A stretch of 64,000 bases of DNA from Eubacterium sp. (GCA_017446095.1 JAFSRN010000004.1:62001-126000), one strand, 5' to 3'; positions 24,229 to 34,263 are shown, counted from the stretch's first letter. Notes: a model not told the origin generated them from the letters alone. A program made the numbers and translations.

Positions 24229-25133
24229 TGAAAAGACTTATTACATTAACTCTTGCCGCTGTAATGCTTATTGCAGCTTGCCTGCCTGTTGCAACGGCAA
24301 GCGCAAAGGACAGCACGGCTACCGTATCTGCCGCACAGTTTAAGACGGCAAAAAAAGAAAAGGTTACTAAAAAACAGCGCGACGGCTTTTACAAAAGAGC
24401 TGCGTTTGTGGGTAACTCCGTAGGACTCGGACAGAAGTACTACTTTGACCGCCAGGGCAACAACTACCTCGGTTCGCCGAAGATGCTTGTTCGCGGCTGC
24501 TACTCGTTTTATAACGACAAGCATAAGAGAAGCGAATGGATGATTTCCTACAACGGGCAGAAGATGCAGGCGAAGTACGCAATCAAGGCGGCAAACGTCA
24601 AGCGCGTATTCATCAACATGGGCGGCAACGACTTTGTGGGCGACGCGGACTTTGTGTTCAACAACTATGTTGAATACCTGAGGGGTATAAGAAAGGTTAA
24701 TCCCGACGTAGTTATATTTATTGAAAGCACTACGGGCGTTACTGCAAGCAGGCAGGGCAAATACCTCAACAGCCGCAATGTTGCAAAGCTCAACGAGCTT
24801 ATGGCTGAATACTGCAAAAAGTGCAGGGATATGTACTTTATTGACGTTGGCAGCAAGCTCAACGACAAAAACGGCTACCTGATGCGCAAGTATTCAAGCG
24901 ACAATTACGTTCACCTTACGGACGCTGCGTACGAGGTGTGGACTAAAGAGATGATTAAGTACACCGATAAGCTCATTCTTAAAGAGAGAGCGGCGAAGAA
25001 AGCAGTTGTTAAGGCGGAAAAGAGCAGAAAAGAAGCTGACGTAAAATACGCCAAGAAGCTGATTAAAAAGCTTGAAAAAAGCACCGTGAAGAAAGACCTG
25101 ATTACGCGTGCGAGAGCGATTGAAATTAAGTGA
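24228..25133 (+). CDS. secreted SGNH/GDSL-type hydrolase, second of a tandem pair
   Basis: The 301-residue paralogue has a cleavable-looking signal peptide (TLAAVMLIACLPVATASA-like, about 1-26) instead of a membrane anchor. Block I reads AAFVGNSVGLGQKYYFDRQG, block III reads VFINMGGNDFVGDADFVFNN and block V reads KYSSDNYVHLTDAAYEVW. As in the first copy, the usual Asp of the G-D-S motif is changed (here G-N-S). Long shared stretches such as VVIFIESTTGVTA show recent duplication. The C-terminus is lysine-rich. One copy is anchored and one secreted, which suggests a division of location. Confidence 0.8.
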   Translation: MKRLITLTLAAVMLIAACLPVATASAKDSTATVSAAQFKTAKKEKVTKKQRDGFYKRAAFVGNSVGLGQKYYFDRQGNNYLGSPKMLVRGCYSFYNDKHKRSEWMISYNGQKMQAKYAIKAANVKRVFINMGGNDFVGDADFVFNNYVEYLRGIRKVNPDVVIFIESTTGVTASRQGKYLNSRNVAKLNELMAEYCKKCRDMYFIDVGSKLNDKNGYLMRKYSSDNYVHLTDAAYEVWTKEMIKYTDKLILKERAAKKAVVKAEKSRKEADVKYAKKLIKKLEKSTVKKDLITRARAIEIK

Positions 25134-25140
25134 GTAAACT

Positions 25141-26058
25141 ATGGAACAGATAAACAAAAACATAGCGCTACTGATTGATTCGGAAAACATATCGTACAGG
25201 TACATCGGCACGATATTTGACGAGCTTAAGGACGTTGGCACGGTAACTATAAGGAAACTGTACGGCGACCTGAGCCTTGACGCTGCAAAGCCGTGGCGCG
25301 ATGTGATTAACGAGTATTCGATTATTCCCGTGCAGCAGTTCCAGTACACAAGCGGCAAAAATTCGTCCGACACGGCGATGGTGATTGACGCGATGGATAT
25401 GCTGTATCTCAACCCGATTGACGTATTTTGCATCGTGACGAGCGACAGCGATTTTTCGCGCCTTGTGTCGCGCATAAGGCAGTCGGGCAAGACGGTAATC
25501 GGTATGGGCGAAAGTAAGACGCCCAAAGCGCTTGTAAACGCTTGCGACACGTTTAAGTACCTTAACGTGCTGATGGACGACTATTCCGACGAATCCCCTG
25601 CCGAGAGCAATATAACACCGATTGAAGTGATTGAAAACGATATTGTGAGTTACATTGAGTCGAAGGACAACTCGAAGGTTGAGAACATCGGCGAAATCGG
25701 CTCGTACCTGCAGAGGCTGCACTCCGACTTTGATATACGTAACTACGGTATGTCCAAATTTTCCAAGTTTATGGGGCTGTTTTCGGACAAGATTGAGATT
25801 GTTTCGATGAACAGCGGACAGAAGATAATTGCAAAGCTTAAAAAGTCCAACCGCCGTGCCGAGATTGAGGCGTATGTGGTGAGCATAATCAGCTCGTCAA
25901 AGAACAAAACGCTGAACATAGGCGAGGTTAACAGGCAGGTAAAAATGCGATACAAGGACTTTAACCCCAAGCAGTACGGATACAAGCAGGCAAAGCTGTT
26001 TTTCACCAATATTGACAGCGTTAAGCTGAAAAACGCAAACGACCTGACAGTTGAATAA
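25141..26058 (+). CDS. NYN-domain protein with OST-HTH/LOTUS domains
   Basis: The 305-residue protein begins with a NYN (PIN-like) RNase domain: IALLIDSENISYRYI with the first metal Asp, then FQYTSGKNSSDTAMVIDAMD and FCIVTSDSDFSRLVSRIR with further acidic residues. Two small helical units follow, about residues 165-235 (IGSYLQRLHSDFDIRNYGMSK) and 240-300 (GEVNRQVKMRYKDFNPKQYG). Both match the OST-HTH/LOTUS pattern that binds RNA. It is therefore probably a cytoplasmic RNA-binding nuclease. It follows the SGNH pair by 7 bp and may share their transcript, though no functional link is apparent. Confidence 0.87.
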   Translation: MEQINKNIALLIDSENISYRYIGTIFDELKDVGTVTIRKLYGDLSLDAAKPWRDVINEYSIIPVQQFQYTSGKNSSDTAMVIDAMDMLYLNPIDVFCIVTSDSDFSRLVSRIRQSGKTVIGMGESKTPKALVNACDTFKYLNVLMDDYSDESPAESNITPIEVIENDIVSYIESKDNSKVENIGEIGSYLQRLHSDFDIRNYGMSKFSKFMGLFSDKIEIVSMNSGQKIIAKLKKSNRRAEIEAYVVSIISSSKNKTLNIGEVNRQVKMRYKDFNPKQYGYKQAKLFFTNIDSVKLKNANDLTVE

Positions 26059-26064
26059 AAGATT

Positions 26065-26101
26065 AAAACCACCGTAAGTCAAACGCTTACGGTGGTTTTT
26101 G
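26065..26101. terminator. bidirectional terminator between the NYN and CotH genes
   Basis: AAAACCACCGTAAG (26065-26078) pairs perfectly with CTTACGGTGGTTTT (26086-26099) around a 7-base loop. A and T runs lie on either side. Confidence 0.92.
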
Positions 26102-26111
26102 TTTTGTGTTT

Positions 26112-29100
26112 TTACTGTTCGTATGTAAAGTTGTCTGATTCAGTGCCTACAAATGCAGCGAAAGCGGATTTGTATTTAGCCTTCTTTTCGCTGTTTGTGA
26201 ACTGTGTTATTGCAGCGTAGTCGCGACCGTTTACTATGCCGTCGCCGTTGATATCAACTGCAACAACAGGTACGGTAACGCTGCCGTCCTCCGAAACTGT
26301 AAATGCAACGCGGTTTACAAACGTGCCGTTTGCGGAAACCTCTGCAATATGCGTGCTGCCGCTTCTGAGCGAAAGCTCGACTGTGCCGCTGCTTGCGGTG
26401 TATTCCCTGCCGTCAACCGTAACGGTAGCGTCAACGGGATACGTGCCGCTTGTGTCACCAGCGTGCTCGAGCATAACGGTGTTGATGCTGAAGTCAACAT
26501 TCGGTGCTTCGGGGATACCGCTGATTTCGATATTCTCAATGCCCGTATTGCCCTTGAGCATATCCACAAGCTCGTTGCCGTCAATCGTTTCGCCGCCGTT
26601 GATGAAGAGCTTGATGTAGAGTTCATCCTGATTGCTGCACGCTGCAGGCAGGGCGAAGTTGTTATACGTTTCAACCGTGGAATCGGACGCGTCGTTACTG
26701 ATTGTGTGAGCGTTTGACTCCGGCACATAGGTGTAGTTAACGCCGTCGGTTGAGTAAGCAATACCCCAGTCGCGCGGACCTTTGTTTGAGGACAGCTGCT
26801 CTGCATTGAGGGTAATATTTGTATAGCCCTCGGTGCTTGTTTTAATCAGCCAGTAGCCGCCGTCAGGTGTGTCGAGCGCAGTGTTTTTGTTGTAGTTAAA
26901 GTAATTATCGCTCGCCCAGGAAACCTTGACGCCGTATGTGTCGTCGCTTACAAGAGTGGTATTATCAACGCCGTTAGGCTTCATCTCAAGCGTGCCGAGG
27001 TTTGTGCCGCCCGTACTCTCCGCAACCGTGCCGTCGGCATTAAGGTAGTAATCAAGCAGCCTTGTTGAGCTGTTGTAATCGAACTCGCAGACTGTGCTGC
27101 CCTTGTAGTAGTACTTGCGTGTGTTAACAGCGCTTCTGTCGTCGCTGTCGCCCGTCCAGACGGAAACCGTGTACGCGCCTGTGTAGTACTGATTGAAGTC
27201 GTTATCGCTCGGAATTACGATGCCTGTTTGCTCGTTATACGCGCCGGACATAATAATCTTGCTGTTATCCGTAACCACGGAATAGCGCATATTTCTGCCG
27301 TCGGCGCTGTAGTACTTGAGGCTGCCTGTATCGCCGAAATAGTCCGAGGTCTTGTTGGTATAAGGCATAAGCGCGTCGTCAGTTCTGTCGCCTGCAAATA
27401 TAACGTTATTAATGTAAAGGTTACCCTTTGATGCGTTGTTGTGCAGCGTGGTTGACGCTGTTGTTGCACTGCCGTGAGTAGCATTTTCCGTGCTGATAAG
27501 GCGCACAAAGATTTGCTTTTGGTTAGCGCATGAGGACGGAAGCGAATAGCCCGTCAGGTACTGTTCAAGCGCACCGTTTGCATTAAGTTGCTTATTTTCC
27601 TGAACGGTGTACCACGTGCCGCCGTCAAGGCTGTACTGCATGGTAAGACTGTTCGGTCCCTGTGCAGTGGTGTACGCTTTTGCGGTGAGGGTTACATTCT
27701 CATAACCGACAGTTGAAAGTGCGAACGTGTAGCCCGAATACTGCGACCAGCACGCGCCGTCGTCGGGTGCAAGCATAAACGCGCCGTTTTTATCGTTCCA
27801 GATAGGAACGTACTGCGAATTGCCGTCTGTGTAAGCGGTCATCTTTGCGCTTGAGCCGTACGCACCGCCGTTTGAGTAAAGAGCGCCGCCGCTGATTTTA
27901 TCCGTGTATGTGCTGTAGATAAAGTGGTTAATATCGTTGCCTGCAAAGGTGTAGGTAGCAGTTACAGGCTCGGACACAATATCCTCAAACTTTGCAAAGG
28001 CGGTTACGGTGACAGTATCCCCTGTAACAGCATTTTCGCCAAACGGTGAGAATGCGCCGTCGTACTTGATATCCTCGCCGCCGATGTTGTAGTAAACATC
28101 TGCGCCGCCGTTGTTATCCTTGAGCGAAACTTCGTCCGTATCAAACAGACTTGTGCCGTCGCCGTTGAGGGACGAGGTGCTGATTGTAGGCGCTTCAAGG
28201 CTTGTGATTGCAGTGACGCGCGTACCCTTAACCTCAACATTGTTAATTGCCGCATCGCCGCTTGTGACGCCGACAATCTTATCCTTTGCGTTGATTGCAA
28301 TGTTGCTGCAAACAACCGCCCTTATGTAAACCGTGCGCTGATTGCTGCAGGAATCGGGAAGCTGAACATCTGCAAACGCGTCCTTCATAGATTTGTTAGC
28401 GGTGATAACATAGGTTGAGTTATCAATATCCGTGTAGGTGCTGCCGTCAAGGCTGTACTGCAGCTTCCACGTGCTCGGTGCTTTATTTGTGCCGCCGAGC
28501 TTTGCGGAGAAAGTAATATTCTCGTAACCGATTGTTGAAAGCGTGGTTTCAAAGTACGGATATGTTCCCCACGCAACGCCGTCCGTTTTGCTTGTGCCGA
28601 TAATTGGTGAATAGTCGCTTGCGTATACAAGTGTGTCGTTAGCGTACAAATCGCTTGACCACTTAATCTTGGACTGACTTGTGGCGTTAACGCTGCCCGT
28701 AAGCAGAGCGCTGTCCTTCATCTGACCGTCGGTTGCGGCGTATGCGTAGCCGCCGTCGGTGCTTACGTTTGCAAGGTCATCGGGGTTAATCGAATAATCG
28801 TAGAACCAGGTTGCAATCATTTCAGTATAATTATCGGGCTTTGTGCCTGTTTTTACGTTGCAGGCGTTTGATGTAAGTGTGCCGGAGAAGCCCTGCGCAT
28901 CGCCTGAAACAACAACGGTAACATCCTTGCCCTTGTCGCTGTCGGTAACGGTGTATTCCTTTGAGGTTGCGCCGCTGATTGCCGTGCCGCCGCTGTACCA
29001 CTGGTAAGTGATGTGCGAATCAACCTCAATACCGTCAGCATTGCGGTAAAGCGCGGTGAGCGTGTCGCCCGAGTACGCTGCCTCGGGTATGGTGAGCGTG

Positions 29101-31394
29101 CCGGTGCTTACAGCAGTGCCGAGAATTCTGAAGAAGGTCGACTTGCTGCCTGTGTAGAAACCTTTACCCGTTACGTTTGCAACAGCGTTGTTAACCGCGG
29201 AGGTGTTGTTTGAATACTCAACGGTGTAATCCTCGCCCTCGATAAGCTCTGCGCCGTTATACTTAACCGTAACCTTCGGCTCGGCAGGCGTGCCGTCATA
29301 AGTGATGTCGTCAACTTCAATAGTGCAGTTGTTGATGCTTACCTTTTCAAACTGACTGTCAATCCAGGTCTGCCTGTCTGCAAACCACTGCTTCATATCG
29401 CGCTTGATTGCCGCAGTGTCGTAAGCGTCGTCGGACTCGGCACCCTTGATTTTGTATGCGTCCATAGCCGCAGATTTTGCAACGGTGTCAACGTAGTAAT
29501 CAACGGAATGAAGCACTGTATTATCTACGCTCTCCTCCGATGTGAGGACATCAACCGCGGGCGAAACATTGCGGTACCACTCGCTTTGCGCGCTCTGCCA
29601 GAAGTCCTGACAGTTTGTTGCAAGCGCACCGTAGAACGAAAGCGGAGCATAAGAATCACTGCTGTATGAGGTTGTACTGTCTGTAGTTCTCCAACGGTAG
29701 ATACGGGTGTTTTTGGTGTACCAGCCGTCAGTTGAAGTATAGCTGTAGCCCCATCTGCTGCCGTTTCCGCCGTAGCCGAGGGAGTTATCCATATCCCAGA
29801 GCGGACCGGCATAGAGCTTGCTGTCCTTACTGTCAACATCCTTGTAGAAATATGTTGACGAGGTTGAGGAGTCCATATTCTTAAAGAACTCCTGAGTCCA
29901 GTAATACTTGACTGCAGACTGACTGTCAAGCAGTTCGTTCCATTTTTTGCCTTGATATTTCTCTGCGGGTGCAGGGTTTGTAATACTCTTTGCGCCCTGG
30001 GTGTAAACCGAAAGGTTTGAAAGTGAACTGCAGTTGGTGGTTGTCTGATTTGACGGAACAACGCCGCCGTTATAAAGCGAGCTGCCGAGCGCATACAAAA
30101 GCGGATAGCAGTAGTCGACCTGATGGCGACTGATATAGTCGTTGCTCTTTACAGTCCAGCCCTGGCGGTTGTATCCGCAGAAGCCTGCATTTTCTTTTGC
30201 CCAGCGCTGTGATATTTCAAGCTCAAACAAATAGCCGCCCGTGAGGTCTTCGGGGTCCTCAATATTAGTGTAAGTAGTACCGGTCTGTGAAGTTGTTGCA
30301 TAAGCGCTGTAACGGCGAGAGCCTACAGCGTGGCCAAAATAGTTTGGAGTGTTTTCATTTTGAATCAAGACAGTGCTGTTATTTGCGTCAATAGTTCTTG
30401 TTGACAAACCAAGCGCGTCCATATCCGCAGGAGTAACAACACCTGTCTGCTCGTCAACTGTACCGTTAGCGATTTCAAGATTTTCGTAGTTATCGGTAAC
30501 GTTAATGCGGTTTGACTTGATTTCGACCTTTTCCGCAAGGTTATATGCGCCGTAGTACTGCTGATTGACATAGAGGTCAACAGGCTTGCAGTGCGGCTGA
30601 TATTTAACGCCGATATAGTCGGCAAAATCGTATGTAAGCTGATTTTTAACAAGAGTGCCGTCGCCCCTGTTTGCAAGCAGGCACCACTTTTTAGCCTTCG
30701 GCATACCAAGGAGCTTGGTTGAGTTTGCAAGCTTGATATTATAAGGGTTCTTAACGCTGCTCGTGCTCCAGGTGCCGTTGCCGCGGCCGCTCATTTTTTC
30801 AAGCGCGCCGTCATACTCGATTGTGCCGTCGGGGTTAACGACCATAATTGTGCCGCCCTCATACGTTGAGTGGTCGGAACTGTTGGTGATTTTGGAAATC
30901 GAGCCGGAAGTTGTGTCGATATAAATAGTGCCGACGTCGCCCGACTTCATCACGTTAAGGGTATATGAAGTGCTGTCAAGCACAAGCGTATAGGTGCGCA
31001 TAACACCGCCGCCGTTGCAATTGGCAAAAACATCTGTTGCCTGACCGCTGCTGACTGCGTTGCCGTTTACTGTGCAGTTGCCTGCATTAAACCACACCTT
31101 AAGGCTGGTGCAGTTTGCGTTTGAGGGCAGGAAAAGATAGTAGTTATCGGAACTGTTACTGCGCTTAAACACGCCAACCGCGCCAACCATAGAGGTTTTA
31201 TCGCCGCCGGCAAACGCAGTAAGGTCATCTGCCTTTATTCTGTTTTCCGGGTCAGCCCAGAAGTCAATTGCGCTGCTTTCCAGATCCTTTGGCGTGTCCA
31301 CCGCTTCAGCAACGAAGGGTGCCGCGACCAAGCCGCCCACGGCAAGCGTGAGCGCAAGCAGAATTGATAATGCAGATTTGTACAGATTTTTCAT
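26112..31394 (-). CDS. secreted CotH-family kinase-like protein with a dockerin-like repeat
   Basis: The 1760-residue protein starts with a signal peptide (about 1-32). The CotH-like region spans about 170-640, with MSGRGNGTWSTSSVKNPYNI, AKKWCLLANRGDGTLVKNQL, YYGAYNLAEKVEIKSNRINV and LYAGPLWDMDNSLGYGG; the last carries the acidic residues expected for metal and ATP binding. Ig-like and carbohydrate-binding-like beta domains follow, including three similar modules with 'STVGYENVTL/ITF' and 'LQYSLDGSTYTDI' patterns. Near the C-terminus VDINGDGIVNGRDYAAITQ is a calcium-binding dockerin type I repeat, but only one clear repeat is present. CotH proteins phosphorylate extracellular proteins in Bacillus spores. 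It is the last gene of the VTC/DUF4956 operon. Confidence 0.88.
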   Translation of the reverse strand: MKNLYKSALSILLALTLAVGGLVAAPFVAEAVDTPKDLESSAIDFWADPENRIKADDLTAFAGGDKTSMVGAVGVFKRSNSSDNYYLFLPSNANCTSLKVWFNAGNCTVNGNAVSSGQATDVFANCNGGGVMRTYTLVLDSTSYTLNVMKSGDVGTIYIDTTSGSISKITNSSDHSTYEGGTIMVVNPDGTIEYDGALEKMSGRGNGTWSTSSVKNPYNIKLANSTKLLGMPKAKKWCLLANRGDGTLVKNQLTYDFADYIGVKYQPHCKPVDLYVNQQYYGAYNLAEKVEIKSNRINVTDNYENLEIANGTVDEQTGVVTPADMDALGLSTRTIDANNSTVLIQNENTPNYFGHAVGSRRYSAYATTSQTGTTYTNIEDPEDLTGGYLFELEISQRWAKENAGFCGYNRQGWTVKSNDYISRHQVDYCYPLLYALGSSLYNGGVVPSNQTTTNCSSLSNLSVYTQGAKSITNPAPAEKYQGKKWNELLDSQSAVKYYWTQEFFKNMDSSTSSTYFYKDVDSKDSKLYAGPLWDMDNSLGYGGNGSRWGYSYTSTDGWYTKNTRIYRWRTTDSTTSYSSDSYAPLSFYGALATNCQDFWQSAQSEWYRNVSPAVDVLTSEESVDNTVLHSVDYYVDTVAKSAAMDAYKIKGAESDDAYDTAAIKRDMKQWFADRQTWIDSQFEKVSINNCTIEVDDITYDGTPAEPKVTVKYNGAELIEGEDYTVEYSNNTSAVNNAVANVTGKGFYTGSKSTFFRILGTAVSTGTLTIPEAAYSGDTLTALYRNADGIEVDSHITYQWYSGGTAISGATSKEYTVTDSDKGKDVTVVVSGDAQGFSGTLTSNACNVKTGTKPDNYTEMIATWFYDYSINPDDLANVSTDGGYAYAATDGQMKDSALLTGSVNATSQSKIKWSSDLYANDTLVYASDYSPIIGTSKTDGVAWGTYPYFETTLSTIGYENITFSAKLGGTNKAPSTWKLQYSLDGSTYTDIDNSTYVITANKSMKDAFADVQLPDSCSNQRTVYIRAVVCSNIAINAKDKIVGVTSGDAAINNVEVKGTRVTAITSLEAPTISTSSLNGDGTSLFDTDEVSLKDNNGGADVYYNIGGEDIKYDGAFSPFGENAVTGDTVTVTAFAKFEDIVSEPVTATYTFAGNDINHFIYSTYTDKISGGALYSNGGAYGSSAKMTAYTDGNSQYVPIWNDKNGAFMLAPDDGACWSQYSGYTFALSTVGYENVTLTAKAYTTAQGPNSLTMQYSLDGGTWYTVQENKQLNANGALEQYLTGYSLPSSCANQKQIFVRLISTENATHGSATTASTTLHNNASKGNLYINNVIFAGDRTDDALMPYTNKTSDYFGDTGSLKYYSADGRNMRYSVVTDNSKIIMSGAYNEQTGIVIPSDNDFNQYYTGAYTVSVWTGDSDDRSAVNTRKYYYKGSTVCEFDYNSSTRLLDYYLNADGTVAESTGGTNLGTLEMKPNGVDNTTLVSDDTYGVKVSWASDNYFNYNKNTALDTPDGGYWLIKTSTEGYTNITLNAEQLSSNKGPRDWGIAYSTDGVNYTYVPESNAHTISNDASDSTVETYNNFALPAACSNQDELYIKLFINGGETIDGNELVDMLKGNTGIENIEISGIPEAPNVDFSINTVMLEHAGDTSGTYPVDATVTVDGREYTASSGTVELSLRSGSTHIAEVSANGTFVNRVAFTVSEDGSVTVPVVAVDINGDGIVNGRDYAAITQFTNSEKKAKYKSAFAAFVGTESDNFTYEQ

Positions 31395-31412
31395 AATATC
31401 ATTTCCTTTGCA

Positions 31413-31451
31413 AGCAAGATTACCTCCCTGCCGATTCAGAGAGGTAGGATA
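31413..31451 (-). promoter_or_regulatory. hairpin in the leader of the CotH gene
   Basis: In the 62-bp gap before the CotH start, TACCTCTCTG and CAGGGAGGTA (31437-31446 with 31421-31430) form a 10-bp stem with a 6-base loop. No T run follows, so it is more likely an mRNA processing or stability element than a terminator. Confidence 0.5.
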
Positions 31452-31456
31452 ATTAA

Positions 31457-33526
31457 TTATTTAGGATTGCCGTATGTAACGTAGCAAGCACCGTGGTTGC
31501 CGTTCCACTGCCACTCGTATTCGCCGTCCTCCTTGTCCTTGCCGTTAACCTTAATCGAATAGTTCTTTTTGTTAACTCCTGACGAGGAATACAGGAATTT
31601 TACGCACTTATTTTCAGACGAAGCAAACGAGCTGATGCCCCACTTAACAGGCGCTTTAACCTCGGCAGTGCTGCCCCTTTGGTTTTTAACTGTACGGCAG
31701 ACAAGTGTGTTTTGCGATGGCTTCATATCATAGTCTGAAACCTTTTTGCTCTCGCCCCTTACCGTACCGCCGCTGATGTGGAAGCCGTCGCCCTTCTCTG
31801 TGCGGACAAACTCAATTCTTCTGATTCTGCCGTTAGACGCCTTTACTTCTTTATCATTATTTTCCTGCAAGTTAACGCGGCGAACCTTATAAGATGATTT
31901 TTCCACGGCAATAACATTTGCCTTGCCGCCGCTGATAGTAATTGAATTTTCGCTGTCAATACCATCGCAAGCAGAGGAAACGGCGCTGAGCGTGCCGCCC
32001 TCCTGATTATACCTTGTGCAGCGAATTGAATCGCCGTTTGAGTGAATAGTTAAACTGCCTGACTCAAGGTTAACCTTGCCGTAGGAGAATATACCGCGCG
32101 CACCGCCGATGCCTGAGGTTGCGCCGTATGCTTCCGTCTGCAGTTTAACGCTTGCGTTTTTAACCGTTATTGATTTTGAAGAACAAATTGCGTTATTTGC
32201 ATTTGTGGTTGCAGCAACCTTTATGTTGCCGTTACCCTTGATTGTAAGCTTTGATTCGTTATAAATTACACCTGTGGAAGAATTAGCCGAACTTTCAAAC
32301 GAGCTTGAAGTACCCGTTGGGAAGGTCAGGCTGACGTTGGGCGCACTCGTTGTATCGGACGAATCCTCCATTGCTCTGTTGAGCGCGTCGTCAGCGGTAG
32401 AATCAACTGACGCTTCAGCTTCAAGGAAGCTACGCTCTGCGCTTTCGGTAGAGTCGATTAACTGAATAATGCTGCCCTTGTTATATGAGATGTTTACATC
32501 TTCAAAACGAAGCTCTGCTTCTTCCGTGTTTTTAAGCTGAAGCTTGATTATACCATGCCACGAGCCGGTTTCCGAAGCAATGAGGTAATCGCCTGCCTTG
32601 GTGATTTTAACTTCATTTGAAGAGATATCAACTCCGTCTGCACCGCTTTTTGCGTTGCCGTTTTTAAGCAGCATAATCTGCTTGTACTCTTTGGTTTTGT
32701 CGTTGGTATCAGCACCCATATCGTTGGTGTTGCTGCCCGAATTGCTATTGCTGCTTCCCGAGTCGCTTGAATTTTCTGTATTACTTTTATTACCCGACTT
32801 ATCTGCGGGCTTTTTCTTTGTAGTGGATTCCTTTTTCTTCTTGATTTCTTCCTTTTCTTTAGTTGATGCGGTTTCGCCCTCGATAGTCACTTTAACGTGG
32901 CTGTTTTTGGAATCTACTGTGCTAACCTCGGTTTTCTTACCGTTTTCAACGGCGTAAACCTTGCCCTTTTCCTTAACAATGTCAATAACCTCGTCGGTTA
33001 TAAGGTAGTGCGTTGAGCCCTTTTGGTTAGTTACCTTTTTCAGCTTAAGGTACTCGGTCTTGTTGCCGTTGCCGTTTGAATCGGACGTGTCGCAAATCGC
33101 AAGGAGGTTACCCTTTGCATCTGCGTAAGACTCAATTTTTATGTACTTGCCGTCCTTGCCTTTTGAAAGCTTAATCTCGGTTTCATTGCTCGAAGCCTCA
33201 ACAATGCTCATAAGCATCGGGAACTTATCCGCGGTTACGGCCTTGTTATCAGCGCTGATGGCGGAAATTATGTATGCGGCAATAACCTTTTTGCCGTCCC
33301 TGTCATAAATCGGCGAGATTTTGATTGTGTAGCCGCCGTCCTTAACCTCGTAAAACGAGATATCTTCTGATGCAACGGACGCCGCCTGCGCCTCCTGCTC
33401 GTCATCTGCCAAACGCGTAACAACCCCTGCGTCTGCAGAGGTTTCGCCGCCCGATGAACAGGCGCTGAATATCAGCACCGCGCACAGCAGCACCGATACA
33501 ATTGATAAGAGGCTTTTGAGTTTCAT
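31457..33526 (-). CDS. lipoprotein with carbohydrate-binding (DUF4353-like) domain
   Basis: The 689-residue protein has a lipoprotein signal (LLCAVLIFSACSSG; Cys at about residue 23). A first beta domain is followed by a low-complexity Lys/Ser/Asn linker (about 225-275), then a parallel-beta, carbohydrate-binding region of the DUF4353 type (about 290-620). This region shows GDYLIASETGSWHGIIKLQL, SKLTIKGNGNIKVAA, GIGGARGIFSYGKVNLESG and CDGIDSENSITISGGKANVI. These repeats match right-handed beta-helix rungs. The protein should be tethered outside the cell and bind polysaccharide. It sits between DUF4956 and CotH genes in one leftward operon. Confidence 0.82.
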   Translation of the reverse strand: MKLKSLLSIVSVLLCAVLIFSACSSGGETSADAGVVTRLADDEQEAQAASVASEDISFYEVKDGGYTIKISPIYDRDGKKVIAAYIISAISADNKAVTADKFPMLMSIVEASSNETEIKLSKGKDGKYIKIESYADAKGNLLAICDTSDSNGNGNKTEYLKLKKVTNQKGSTHYLITDEVIDIVKEKGKVYAVENGKKTEVSTVDSKNSHVKVTIEGETASTKEKEEIKKKKESTTKKKPADKSGNKSNTENSSDSGSSNSNSGSNTNDMGADTNDKTKEYKQIMLLKNGNAKSGADGVDISSNEVKITKAGDYLIASETGSWHGIIKLQLKNTEEAELRFEDVNISYNKGSIIQLIDSTESAERSFLEAEASVDSTADDALNRAMEDSSDTTSAPNVSLTFPTGTSSSFESSANSSTGVIYNESKLTIKGNGNIKVAATTNANNAICSSKSITVKNASVKLQTEAYGATSGIGGARGIFSYGKVNLESGSLTIHSNGDSIRCTRYNQEGGTLSAVSSACDGIDSENSITISGGKANVIAVEKSSYKVRRVNLQENNDKEVKASNGRIRRIEFVRTEKGDGFHISGGTVRGESKKVSDYDMKPSQNTLVCRTVKNQRGSTAEVKAPVKWGISSFASSENKCVKFLYSSSGVNKKNYSIKVNGKDKEDGEYEWQWNGNHGACYVTYGNPK

Positions 33527-33546
33527 AGGGTTATCCCCCCCGGTGT

Positions 33547-34251
33547 TTATTGAAAATGGAAGCTCTTTACTGCTGATTCACTTTCCGCAAGAACTATTTT
33601 GAGGTTGCCGTTGAGCGTTCTTACTTCGTCAAGGAATTCGCGCATTTTGGAATTGTCTTTAAGGTTAACTGTATATGTAATCTCGAACAGCGCGCCGAAA
33701 TCAACGCTCTTAACGCGCTTCATTTTATAGTAGGATGTGTACTTATCAAGCGTTTCGTCAAACGCACCGACATAATTCAGCGTTTCAGGCACGGTGATTT
33801 TAAGGTCGTAGAAGTTGCCCTTTTTGCCTGCAAAGTTTGTGAAGTGCAGCACAAGAATTGCAACACACATAACTACGCAAGCGAGCGCCGCCCAAATCCA
33901 GTAGCCGAGTCCGCAGGTAAGACCCATAGTTACGCTTAAGAATACGTATGCGATATCCTTCGGGTCGCCGGGCGCGGAACGGAACCTTACGAGTGCAAAC
34001 GCACCTGCGAGTGAAAACGCAGTTGCAATATTGTTGCCGATAACGTAGATTACCATACCTACGATAGGTGCAAGCAGTATGAGCGCTACGCAGAATGCCT
34101 GCGAGTAGCCCTCTTTTTTATGCGTGAACAGGTAAACAAGGCTTATTACAAAGCCGATTGCGAGTGCCGAGCCGAGCACAAGCAGAGTGTTCTGCCAGGT
34201 CAGTTCGTGGGCGTATTCGCCGCTGGTGAGGTTGTAAAAGAAATCATTCAT
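33547..34251 (-). CDS. DUF4956 family membrane protein
   Basis: This 234-residue protein has four to five membrane helices in its first 135 residues, including IGFVISLVYLFTH and YVFLSVTMGLTCGLGYWIW. The signature AFALVRFRSAPGDPKDIAYVF is diagnostic of DUF4956. A soluble ferredoxin-like domain follows (VDFGALFEITYTVNLKDNSK). Genes of this family usually lie next to VTC-type polyphosphate polymerase genes, as here, and often near CotH genes. It may be the membrane partner of the polymerase, but no mechanism has been shown. Confidence 0.87.
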   Translation of the reverse strand: MNDFFYNLTSGEYAHELTWQNTLLVLGSALAIGFVISLVYLFTHKKEGYSQAFCVALILLAPIVGMVIYVIGNNIATAFSLAGAFALVRFRSAPGDPKDIAYVFLSVTMGLTCGLGYWIWAALACVVMCVAILVLHFTNFAGKKGNFYDLKITVPETLNYVGAFDETLDKYTSYYKMKRVKSVDFGALFEITYTVNLKDNSKMREFLDEVRTLNGNLKIVLAESESAVKSFHFQ

Positions 34252-34263
34252 AACAGTTCTCCT

